Position numbers and translations under genes: made by a program | In this document: positions 29,315 through 36,724 of the stretch, piece after piece | Layout of the letters: each line of letters begins with the position of its first letter | How positions within the stretch are numbered: position 1 is the first letter of the stretch | Notes under the pieces: generated by a model | Told to the model about the DNA's origin: nothing | The model's input: the letters and a program-made list of their open reading frames with translations, nothing else | Databases searched by the model: none | Source of the DNA: Devosia lucknowensis | Lineage (GTDB): Bacteria; Pseudomonadota; Alphaproteobacteria; Rhizobiales; Devosiaceae | Length of the DNA: 64,000 bases | NCBI RefSeq assembly: GCF_900177655.1 | Contig: NZ_FXWK01000001.1 | Span: forward strand, 1,674,001 to 1,738,000 | Reading direction: 5' to 3'

Positions 29315-29610
29315 GCTCGCAAGAGCTATGGCGATAAACTGTCATTGTAATAAACCCATCGGACCCGGGGGCAGTACCCGGCGTCTCCACCATCTCCCCC
29401 TTTCGGGGAGGAGCCACTGGGGACGAAATAGGATCGACGAGGGCGTAAAGAGTGTGCTTTCGCTCGGCATTGTACCGCCGTTATCGGGCTAAAACTTATA
29501 GTTGCCAATGACAACCATAAGGCTCCGGTCGCTCTCGCCGCGTAAGCGGTGCTAGCACTGGGAATTAAAGTCCTCCACTCCTAGCCGGGTGGCAGGCGGG
29601 GTTCGCAGGC
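29315..29610 (+). ncRNA. ssrA: Two-piece (circularly permuted) tmRNA
   Basis: Rescues stalled ribosomes and adds a degradation tag. As in other alphaproteobacteria the acceptor piece comes first: it ends CGTCTCC plus ACCA at 29382-29392. A spacer (29393-29418) holding a CTCCCC...GGGGAG hairpin is removed. The coding piece begins GGGGACG at 29419, which pairs with CGTCTCC and leaves a G-U at the third pair, the alanine identity element. The tag frame runs from 29504 to the TAA at 29545 and encodes ANDNHKAPVALAA, a proper alphaproteobacterial tag. Outer ends are approximate; the 3' end of the coding piece could lie some 20 nt either way. Confidence 0.93.
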
Positions 29611-29682
29611 ACCTGGCAACAGAAGCCTGCACTCAATTCCATTTGCCGCATGAACTTGCACCCTTTGTTCTTGAATTATCCG

Positions 29683-29708
29683 GGAACGTAGGGCTGATAT
29701 GGGCCGTT
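29683..29708 (+). promoter_or_regulatory. EcfG-type stress promoter of sspB
   Basis: GGAAC (29683-29687), 17 bp, CGTT (29705-29708): an exact match to the consensus of the alphaproteobacterial general-stress sigma factor EcfG, placed about 38 bp before the sspB start. Confidence 0.55.
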
Positions 29709-29745
29709 CGGATTCTGTCCGGTTGACTATTGGAGTAAGGGCAAA

Positions 29746-30234
29746 ATGGCCGAAGACCACATGCGATATGACATTCTCGCCCAGGAAGCCCTGCGCGGCG
29801 TCGTCCGCAAGGTGCTGGCCGAAGTGTCCCGGACCGGCCTGCCCGGTGACCATCACTTCTTTATTTCCTTTGCGACGCGCGCCCCCGGCGTGCGCCTGAG
29901 CGAAGAGTTGCTCAAGCAATACGACAAGGAAATGACGATCGTGCTGCAGAACCAGTATTGGGACCTCAAGGTCACCGAGGCTGCGTTCGAAGTCGGCCTG
30001 AGCTTCAACAGCCAGCCCGAAATGCTCCACATTCCCTTCTCGGCCATCAAGGGCTTCTTCGATCCCAGCGTGCAGTTCGGCCTGCAGTTCGATCCGGCAA
30101 CCGCACCGGACGACCGGGACGCCGAAGAGAAGGCGGCCGATGCCCGCACCGAGGCCGCCGATGGCGAGCCCGCATCCGGCGAAGCGTCTGGCGAAAAGGT
30201 CGTGAGCCTCGACGCCTTCCGCAAAAAACCCTGA
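29746..30234 (+). CDS. sspB: SspB, ClpXP adaptor for tmRNA-tagged proteins (alphaproteobacterial type)
   Basis: Binds the SsrA tag and delivers tagged proteins to ClpXP. The 162-residue protein has a tag-binding domain (about 8-110; DHHFFISFATRAPGVRLSE near 35), an acidic linker and a C-terminal ClpX-docking tail ending VVSLDAFRKKP. It starts about 135 nt after the tmRNA, on the same strand, and is followed after 13 nt by a ribbon-helix-helix gene. An EcfG-type promoter precedes it. Confidence 0.93.
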   Translation: MAEDHMRYDILAQEALRGVVRKVLAEVSRTGLPGDHHFFISFATRAPGVRLSEELLKQYDKEMTIVLQNQYWDLKVTEAAFEVGLSFNSQPEMLHIPFSAIKGFFDPSVQFGLQFDPATAPDDRDAEEKAADARTEAADGEPASGEASGEKVVSLDAFRKKP

Positions 30235-30247
30235 TCCTGCACCAGGC

Positions 30248-30460
30248 ATGGACAAGCGATCCTTCTCCATTGCCGGACACCGTACGTCGATAGCCCTCGA
30301 GCCCGAATTCTGGGACGCGCTCGAGGCCATTGCCAGCGAGCGGCAATTGAGCCTCGCCAGCCTCGTTCGCGAGATCGATGAAACGCGAACCACGACCAAC
30401 CTGTCTTCTGCCGTGCGGCTGGCCGTACTCGCGTGGTACCGGGACGGCCGCGAGAGCTAG
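30248..30460 (+). CDS. Ribbon-helix-helix domain protein
   Basis: Protein of 70 residues matching the stand-alone RHH_4-type domain (FSIAGHRTSIALEPEFWDAL). Such proteins often bind DNA as dimers, but this subgroup has no defined target. It starts 13 nt after sspB and is probably co-transcribed. No toxin gene is adjacent, so it is not obviously an antitoxin. Confidence 0.75.
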   Translation: MDKRSFSIAGHRTSIALEPEFWDALEAIASERQLSLASLVREIDETRTTTNLSSAVRLAVLAWYRDGRES

Positions 30461-30551
30461 GCCATCACCATCTCCCTCCCCAAAAACACCCTACCGCCCT
30501 CCGACTTGATCCTAGGGCCCGTTTCGACGCATGCCGGAGTGTTGACAGGTT

Positions 30552-30568
30552 CTCGGGTCAAGCCCGAG
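30552..30568. repeat. Small intergenic palindrome
   Basis: CTCGGG-TCAAG-CCCGAG hairpin in the 131-bp convergent gap between the RHH and AsmA genes, of the type found as dispersed palindromes in rhizobial genomes. No U-run follows on either strand. Confidence 0.35.
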
Positions 30569-30591
30569 GACGGTACCGTGGATGGGCAAAA

Positions 30592-33500
30592 CTATTGGCT
30601 CGGGAAGAGCTGGATCGGCTGGTTGACGTCGTTGCCGATGGGCTGATTGACGCCGGGCTGGAAGCCCAGGTTCAGCGGGCCTGAGGGCGCTGCGGGCTCG
30701 GGCTGCTGCGGAGTGGAGAGTTCAGGCGGCAGGTCGATGCGGTCCATTTCCTCTTCGAGCTGACGCAACTCTTCCATCCGCAGTGCCTCTTCCCTGCGAC
30801 GACGCTCCTCGATGAGGCGATTGCGCTCCTCGGCCGCGGCCCGCTGCCGGGCTTCGTCCTCCAGCCGCAACGCTTCGAGCCTGTCCACTTCGAGCTCATT
30901 GGCGCGGACCTGGATGGACGCGACCATTTCAGCGAGATCGACGGTGACCTCAGGCGTAAGCAGGGTGCCGGCGATCTGTGCCACGATACGCGCCGTGTCG
31001 CTCTGGACGAGGCCGTTGGGGTCGTTGAAGTCGCGCGGCGTCAACACGAACCGCCCGTCGAGATCGAGTTGATCCAGCATCAGGTTGAGGCTGCCGGCAA
31101 GTCGCGCGCCGGTGCCTTCGATGATGAGATTGGCCAGACGGACGGTACCGCCCGCAATGGTGAAAGCGCCCTGCGCCTGATCGGCGGTGAATGGCCCACG
31201 CGCCAGCGCGAGGCTGATCAGCGTTTCGAGCGCATCCGCATCGGTATTGAGCACATCCTCAAAAGCCGAGATCGCTGGGAAGACTTCGCCCGCAAGACCC
31301 TCGGCAGCAAAATCCGCCACGGCAAAGTTGCCCTCTCCGGTCATGCCCCGCATGACGTCGGCAAGGCTTGCGCCGCTCCCTTCGAACTGCACCCCGCCAT
31401 CGAGCCTGCCCGAAAGCCCCTGCGCCAGGAGGCCCGGCGCAATGGCTCCGAGATCGACTCCGGAAACCGTCGCCTGACCGGAGACCGTCCGATCGGTCAA
31501 CGGTCCCGCGCAGCACAGGTCGACGGTCAGGTCGAGCGAGCCGCCGCCCACGGCTGCGCCGAGCCCCTTTATCGAGACACTTTCGGGACCCCATACATAG
31601 TTGAACGTGGTCTCGCCGGAGACAGTGCGTCCCCCCAGAGATATCGATGGCGCGGTGATCGTGATGTCGCCGCGCGATGGACGAGCGATGTCGCTGGCCG
31701 CCAATGGACCCTCGGGCCAAACGGCGCCCACTGCACCAATGAATGCACTTTCGCCAAAAAGGGCACCTGCGAGGCCAGCGAGCTCCAGACCGTCCGCGTC
31801 GATCGCTCCGCTGAAACTGGGCATCTGCCCGCTCCGCTGCATTGCAATGCGGCCGCCAAAACCGGTATCGCCGGCGACGCCGGAAATGCCGTCGAGCGCG
31901 AGGCTCCGCAGTCCTTCGAACTGAAGGGCCGCCGTCGCTTCGAGGCCCGGCAGGCTGGAGCCGCCGACGCCGGCCAGGGTCGCAATGGCCGAGCCATCGT
32001 CGAGAAGCACTTCGAGCGTGCCTTCGCCCGCGATTTCGCCCGAACCGGAAAGGCGTAGGCCACCGGCATAGCTGATCGATTGGCTGCCCTGGCTCAATGC
32101 CACGCGGCCTTCGAAGCCATCGGTTCCGCTGCCTTCGGCAAACAGGCTGGCCAGCAGACTGCCTTCGCCATCCGCAAATGCCACGCTGTCCCAGCCGAAC
32201 TGGCTCAGCGCCGCCGCACTGTCCTGCGCTTCGAGGGAGCCAACCAGACGCAGATCCTCCACCGCGAGGGCGGGCAGACCACCGGCCATTTCCGCGCGCA
32301 GGTCGAGCCGCGCCGCGCCGACATCACCGCCCGCAGTGAGCACCTGCCCCTCCCCGCCATCGACGTCGGAGAGAATGAACTGCAGGCTGAACGGAAGCGC
32401 CCTGGCAATGGCCTGCTGCCATCCGAAGGGTATGCCCGCCATCTCATAGATCACACCGAGCCCGGGCGCGTCCGGATCGGCGACACCGAGATCCCCCGAA
32501 CCCGTCACCCAGGGCTGGGCAAGAGTTCCGGAAATGCGGGCCGTGGTATTGAGCATCACCCCGCCCCAGTCGCTCGCGGCAAGCCGGGAGAACCGGACAG
32601 CCGACGGAGACCATTGCGCCTCGGCGACGAGATCCTGCGCGGGCAGCCCCATCACGTCGACCCGCCCGGCCGTGATCGAGAAACTGCCATCGGGAAAGCT
32701 GATGGCAAAATTCGCGTCGCCGGTAACATCGGGAACGAGCGCCTCGAGCGCCTGGGTGCGAAGGGTATCGAGTTGGCCCAACGTCAGCACGGTATCGAGG
32801 CGAGGCTCCGCTCCGAACCCTATGCGCAATTCCAGGCCATGCTCCTGCCCGTCAAGCGTCAGCCGTCCGTTGCTCAGCCCGAACGCATCGCCGGCCAGCA
32901 TCAGCCGTCCGGTGAGCGAGCCTTGCATGTTGAACAGCGGATTGTTCTCGACCGGTCGTTTCCAGACCTGCGACAGCGCTTCGAGCCGTCGCGACACGAC
33001 GCTGACATCCCCGACGAAACCAGCAACGCCGCCGTCATTGGAGGCGGTGCCTGAAAAGCGCATTTCCGTCTCGCCCGGCAATCGCGCCACCGCCTGTTCC
33101 ACAGTCCAGGTTGCGCCATCCGTGGTGGCGTCCACCCGCACTTCCCGCAGGGCGAAACCACGCAGGCCGACTTCCGCGAGGTCGATGCCCAGCCTTCCCT
33201 CGATGGGCGGCAGCGGCGGCGCAGGGATTTCCAAGAGCAGCCGAACGAACTCGTAGGGCTGTTCCGCGGCCACTTCGCTGGCATCTCGAGGCGGCAGGGA
33301 GAACACGCCACCCGACACGACTGCATCGAAGCTGGGGCGGACACCCAGGCGAATGCTGGCCGCGCCCGTGAGGCGCATGCCGGCCCGGTTCTGGTCGGGA
33401 TTGAGCGTATAGCCGGACAACACGACGCGGTCGGTATTGATCGTCACTTCGCTTTCGAGCAGCAGGTCGCCCCTGATATCGTCGGCCGCATCGGCCTGGG

Positions 33501-34224
33501 GCGGCGCCTGGCGATAGGCCATCGTACCGGCAAAGCGCGGTGCCGCGCCCGGCGAAAGAGTACCATCGAGCGTCAGCGAATACGCGCCCAGCGCCTCGCG
33601 GAGGAAGCTCGATACCCGCGTATTTCCGTCGCCATCGACCGCGGCGGAATTGAACCGAAGGTCGTACCGCGTCTCGCCGTAATTGCCCGCGCCCTGAAAC
33701 TGAAAGGGTCCGGACAGGCTCGACAGCCGCAAGTCACCGTCGACACGGTCCAGCACATAAGTTTCAGCCGATCGGAGGTCCTCCAGCCGGAGGCTGCCAT
33801 TGGCTATGCCGGCATGGCCGAGCGCAACGCCGGCTCCCGCGCCGCTCAGATCGACGCCGCTGCTCAGAAGACCATTTTCATCGATTGTGAGATTGACGAC
33901 CGGCCGCTCGAGGCTGAGCGCGGTGACATTGTAGATGTCGCGCAGGAAATCCATGAGCACGAATTCGGCCTCGACCGCGCCGACGGTGGCGGCGGGCGAT
34001 TCAGCATCGCCCACGACCACATCGGTAAAGGCGAGCCGTGGACTGGGCAGGAGCGAGAAGGAGATATCGCCCCGAATCGTCACATCGGCGCCCAGCACGC
34101 CGCTGGCCAGGACTTCCATGCGATCCCGATAATCGCCCCAGGTGATGAAGCGCGGAACAAGAAATGCGCCGGCCAGCACAACGATGGCGAAGATGCCGAC
34201 CACGATATAGATGCGATTGAGCAC
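30592..34224 (-). CDS. AsmA family envelope protein
   Basis: Large protein of 1210 residues: an N-terminal membrane helix (about 4-24) with the rest in the periplasm. The start ITWGDYRDRMEVLASGVLG is the AsmA N-terminal region, and repeated long beta-rich stretches with an AsmA-like C-terminal domain follow (about 930-1120). AsmA-like proteins bridge the envelope and move phospholipids. The last 90 residues are an Arg/Glu-rich coiled coil (EERNRLIEERRRREEALRM) and a Pro-rich tail, which is less typical. No operon partner; it ends convergent to the RHH gene. Confidence 0.88.
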   Translation of the reverse strand: MLNRIYIVVGIFAIVVLAGAFLVPRFITWGDYRDRMEVLASGVLGADVTIRGDISFSLLPSPRLAFTDVVVGDAESPAATVGAVEAEFVLMDFLRDIYNVTALSLERPVVNLTIDENGLLSSGVDLSGAGAGVALGHAGIANGSLRLEDLRSAETYVLDRVDGDLRLSSLSGPFQFQGAGNYGETRYDLRFNSAAVDGDGNTRVSSFLREALGAYSLTLDGTLSPGAAPRFAGTMAYRQAPPQADAADDIRGDLLLESEVTINTDRVVLSGYTLNPDQNRAGMRLTGAASIRLGVRPSFDAVVSGGVFSLPPRDASEVAAEQPYEFVRLLLEIPAPPLPPIEGRLGIDLAEVGLRGFALREVRVDATTDGATWTVEQAVARLPGETEMRFSGTASNDGGVAGFVGDVSVVSRRLEALSQVWKRPVENNPLFNMQGSLTGRLMLAGDAFGLSNGRLTLDGQEHGLELRIGFGAEPRLDTVLTLGQLDTLRTQALEALVPDVTGDANFAISFPDGSFSITAGRVDVMGLPAQDLVAEAQWSPSAVRFSRLAASDWGGVMLNTTARISGTLAQPWVTGSGDLGVADPDAPGLGVIYEMAGIPFGWQQAIARALPFSLQFILSDVDGGEGQVLTAGGDVGAARLDLRAEMAGGLPALAVEDLRLVGSLEAQDSAAALSQFGWDSVAFADGEGSLLASLFAEGSGTDGFEGRVALSQGSQSISYAGGLRLSGSGEIAGEGTLEVLLDDGSAIATLAGVGGSSLPGLEATAALQFEGLRSLALDGISGVAGDTGFGGRIAMQRSGQMPSFSGAIDADGLELAGLAGALFGESAFIGAVGAVWPEGPLAASDIARPSRGDITITAPSISLGGRTVSGETTFNYVWGPESVSIKGLGAAVGGGSLDLTVDLCCAGPLTDRTVSGQATVSGVDLGAIAPGLLAQGLSGRLDGGVQFEGSGASLADVMRGMTGEGNFAVADFAAEGLAGEVFPAISAFEDVLNTDADALETLISLALARGPFTADQAQGAFTIAGGTVRLANLIIEGTGARLAGSLNLMLDQLDLDGRFVLTPRDFNDPNGLVQSDTARIVAQIAGTLLTPEVTVDLAEMVASIQVRANELEVDRLEALRLEDEARQRAAAEERNRLIEERRRREEALRMEELRQLEEEMDRIDLPPELSTPQQPEPAAPSGPLNLGFQPGVNQPIGNDVNQPIQLFPSQ

Positions 34225-34310
34225 TGTGCCTGTTCTGTCCCGGCTGAAACCGGTGTGAGTGTAGGCAGTTGGCGGGCGTGCGCAAGCCGCCTCAGGTCCT
34301 TTTGAGCACA

Positions 34311-34338
34311 GGAAAACGGCCGGGCAGATGCCCGGCCG
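34311..34338 (-). terminator. Rho-independent terminator of the phytase/esterase-like gene
   Basis: CGGCCGGGCA-GA-TGCCCGGCCG hairpin (34317-34338) followed on the minus strand by TTTT, just after the stop of the 34363-36522 gene. Confidence 0.75.
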
Positions 34339-34362
34339 CCGTCAAGGTCAAGGGAGGTGACC

Positions 34363-36522
34363 TTAGAGTGCGCCGATGGACCAGAACATGGTCTCCCCCG
34401 AGGCGTCGTCCACACCGTCATTGTCGGTAATGGCATAGCCCACGCCGTCGGCGTCGATGGCGAAGCTCTCGACCTTGTCGAGCACGTAGCCGTTCGTGGC
34501 CGCGAGGTCCGGAATGAAGTCGCGGACCAGTTCCTTGCTGACGACAGGAAGCGCGGAGCCGAGTTCGGCGGACACCAGATCGGTCAGCGGGACGCGGTAG
34601 AGCGCCTTGAGTGCTGCCTTGTCGCCGATCTGGTTGTCGCGCTCGACGATGTAGGCGAAATCGCCATGGATGGTGATTTCCGAGAGCCCGACCCAGGCGC
34701 CTTCGGCAGGGGTTTCGAGCGGATAGGCCACCGCACCCCAGGTGGCGGATGCCGGCTTGTAGGCGAGCAGTTTGACCTGGCCCACCGGATCGTCTCCCCA
34801 CTCGCGCTGGATGGCGACCCACAGCGTTTCATCATCGCCTTCGCCGGTGCGCGCGATCCCTTCGGCGCCGAAGCGCTTTTCGCCGCCCAACACTGCTGCC
34901 GGGAAAGGCACTTCCGCCTGGATCGCGCCATCGGCATCGACATGGTAGAGCGCGTGCGGCACGAGCTTGGCGCTGTCGCCTTCCGAGGCCAGCCAGAAGC
35001 CGCCTTCACCATCGAGCGTGATGCCCTCGACATCGAGCTTCTGGGCGGCATCGCCGTTGCGGGTGATGACGGTCTTCTTGATGATGCGCGCCGGCATTGC
35101 CGTGGCATCGATCGTGTAGATGGCCGGCTGGGCATGGAACACGCTGTCGCTGACGGCATAGAGCAAGCCGGACTGTTCGGCATCGGCCACCGCGCCGGAA
35201 ATCGCGGCCCAGCCGATCGGACGGCCGTCTGCATCGAGATCGGACACCAGCTGGGGATAGCTGGCCTCGCCGTCGGTCATTTCGTAGACCATCACGTGGC
35301 TGCCGACGCCGCCATCTTCGCGCAGATCCGCCTCATTGGCGGTGGCGATGAGATTGCGCGCGGGAATGGCGACCACGCCCTCGGGCGAGATGCCTGACGG
35401 CAGCGCCTGCACGAATTCGGGATCGGCGCCGGTATCCTTGTAAACCGCGATCAGCGACGAGCGCTCTTCGGCGACGAAGATATACTGCGTGTCGCCGAAG
35501 GTCGCGACTTCCAGGCCTTCCGGCTCCACGCCCTTCTTGTTGCGGTGCTCGGGATAGTGGCCAAGTGTTGCGGCGGTATGATCGAGTTCGTTGCCGCTGT
35601 CGAACAGCACTTCGCCGGTGCGCGACAGGATGGAAAATCCGCGCGAGCCGCCGTTCCAGTCGCCTTCGTTGGCGATGACGATGCGATCGGCGTCGAGCCA
35701 CTTCACCGAATCCGGCTCGCGCGGCACGTCGGACATGCTGCCCTCGAAACGCAGGGCGCCATCGCGCTTGGTATCGACATCGGAGACCGAGGCGGTGCCG
35801 GCGGAGAAACGGCCGGTGACTTCGGCTGTCTTGCCATCGATGACGACGATGGTGTTGTTTTCCTGAAGCGTCAGGGCGATTTCGTCGTTGTCGTTGAAAT
35901 CGACGAATTCGGGCTCGGGGTCTTCGCCGAAAACATCCGCAAGCCCGGTGACATCGACAGTCTTAAGAGTGGCCGCCTCGACATCGAAAATGACCAGGAA
36001 GCCGGCAGGCATCTGCGGCAGGCCGCCATCGCCGAGCTCCTCGTCGCGTTCGTTCTCGATGGCGATGGCGATCAACGTACCGTCCTTGTTGCGCGCAACG
36101 GAGTCCGGTTGCCCGCCGAGCGCGTGTTCGGCGTCCACCGACTGCGTCGCGATGTCGACGATCACCAGCTTGCCGGAGGGGGCGGTGTAACTTTCGGACG
36201 TGTTGACGCCCACATAGGCCTTGTCGCCGATGATCGCCACCGATGTCGGTTCGCCCTCGAGCGGCAGATAGCCGGCAGGCTTGGGCGCGCCGGGCTCGGT
36301 AATGTCGACAAAGCCGATGCCGCCGCCCGGGCTGTCCGAGTAGATCAGCGTCATGCCGTCTTCGCTGGCGGTGATGATCTCGGACGAGGTGGCTTCGGCG
36401 TCAGGCGCATTGAGCGCGACCGGAAAGCTGGCGATGCGATTGAATGATTCCGCGGCGTGGGCGCCGGCGGTGGAGAGCAGCAGGGCTGCGCTCAGGGCTA
36501 CGAGACGCTTTTGGGCAAGCAT
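34363..36522 (-). CDS. Exported esterase-like / phytase-family protein, PHO-regulated
   Basis: Protein of 719 residues with a signal peptide (about 1-23, LLLSTAGAHA). The N-terminal half reads as a beta-propeller of the choice-of-anchor/alkaline-phosphatase-like kind (LVIVDIATQSVDAEHALGGQ). The C-terminal half (about 410-715) matches the esterase-like domain of bacterial phytases (YAVSDSVFHAQPAIY, VEGITLDGEGGFWLASEG). Three tandem PhoB half-sites lie 55 bp upstream, so phosphate starvation should induce it. Likely a periplasmic phosphoester hydrolase; phytate is only one possible substrate. Monocistronic, with its own terminator. Confidence 0.85.
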   Translation of the reverse strand: MLAQKRLVALSAALLLSTAGAHAAESFNRIASFPVALNAPDAEATSSEIITASEDGMTLIYSDSPGGGIGFVDITEPGAPKPAGYLPLEGEPTSVAIIGDKAYVGVNTSESYTAPSGKLVIVDIATQSVDAEHALGGQPDSVARNKDGTLIAIAIENERDEELGDGGLPQMPAGFLVIFDVEAATLKTVDVTGLADVFGEDPEPEFVDFNDNDEIALTLQENNTIVVIDGKTAEVTGRFSAGTASVSDVDTKRDGALRFEGSMSDVPREPDSVKWLDADRIVIANEGDWNGGSRGFSILSRTGEVLFDSGNELDHTAATLGHYPEHRNKKGVEPEGLEVATFGDTQYIFVAEERSSLIAVYKDTGADPEFVQALPSGISPEGVVAIPARNLIATANEADLREDGGVGSHVMVYEMTDGEASYPQLVSDLDADGRPIGWAAISGAVADAEQSGLLYAVSDSVFHAQPAIYTIDATAMPARIIKKTVITRNGDAAQKLDVEGITLDGEGGFWLASEGDSAKLVPHALYHVDADGAIQAEVPFPAAVLGGEKRFGAEGIARTGEGDDETLWVAIQREWGDDPVGQVKLLAYKPASATWGAVAYPLETPAEGAWVGLSEITIHGDFAYIVERDNQIGDKAALKALYRVPLTDLVSAELGSALPVVSKELVRDFIPDLAATNGYVLDKVESFAIDADGVGYAITDNDGVDDASGETMFWSIGAL

Positions 36523-36576
36523 GATGGGTCCCCAGGAACGATGCGGAGCCCATTAGGCATGTGCCGAAACAGATCG

Positions 36577-36605
36577 ATGACACTGCCGTGACAATGCCGT
36601 GACAG
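36577..36605 (-). promoter_or_regulatory. Tandem PHO box (PhoB-binding site)
   Basis: Read on the minus strand: CTGTCAC, TTGTCAC and GTGTCAT, each separated by GGCA, giving exact 11-bp spacing. This matches the CTGTCAT-N4 direct repeats bound by PhoB, and it sits 55 bp before the 36522 start. Confidence 0.8.
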
Positions 36606-36724
36606 TCCGGACTTCTATACAGGAGCGGCCACGCGCCCTATATTGCGCAAAAGAACAAAATGAGATTCATCAAGGTCCGGCGCCCTCGCCCCACGTGGCC
36701 CGCACCCTTGGAACACAAAGCAGC

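Noticed and set aside
30248..30460. Antitoxin of a toxin-antitoxin pair
   Set aside because: No toxin-like gene follows; the gap to the convergent AsmA gene has no coding potential.
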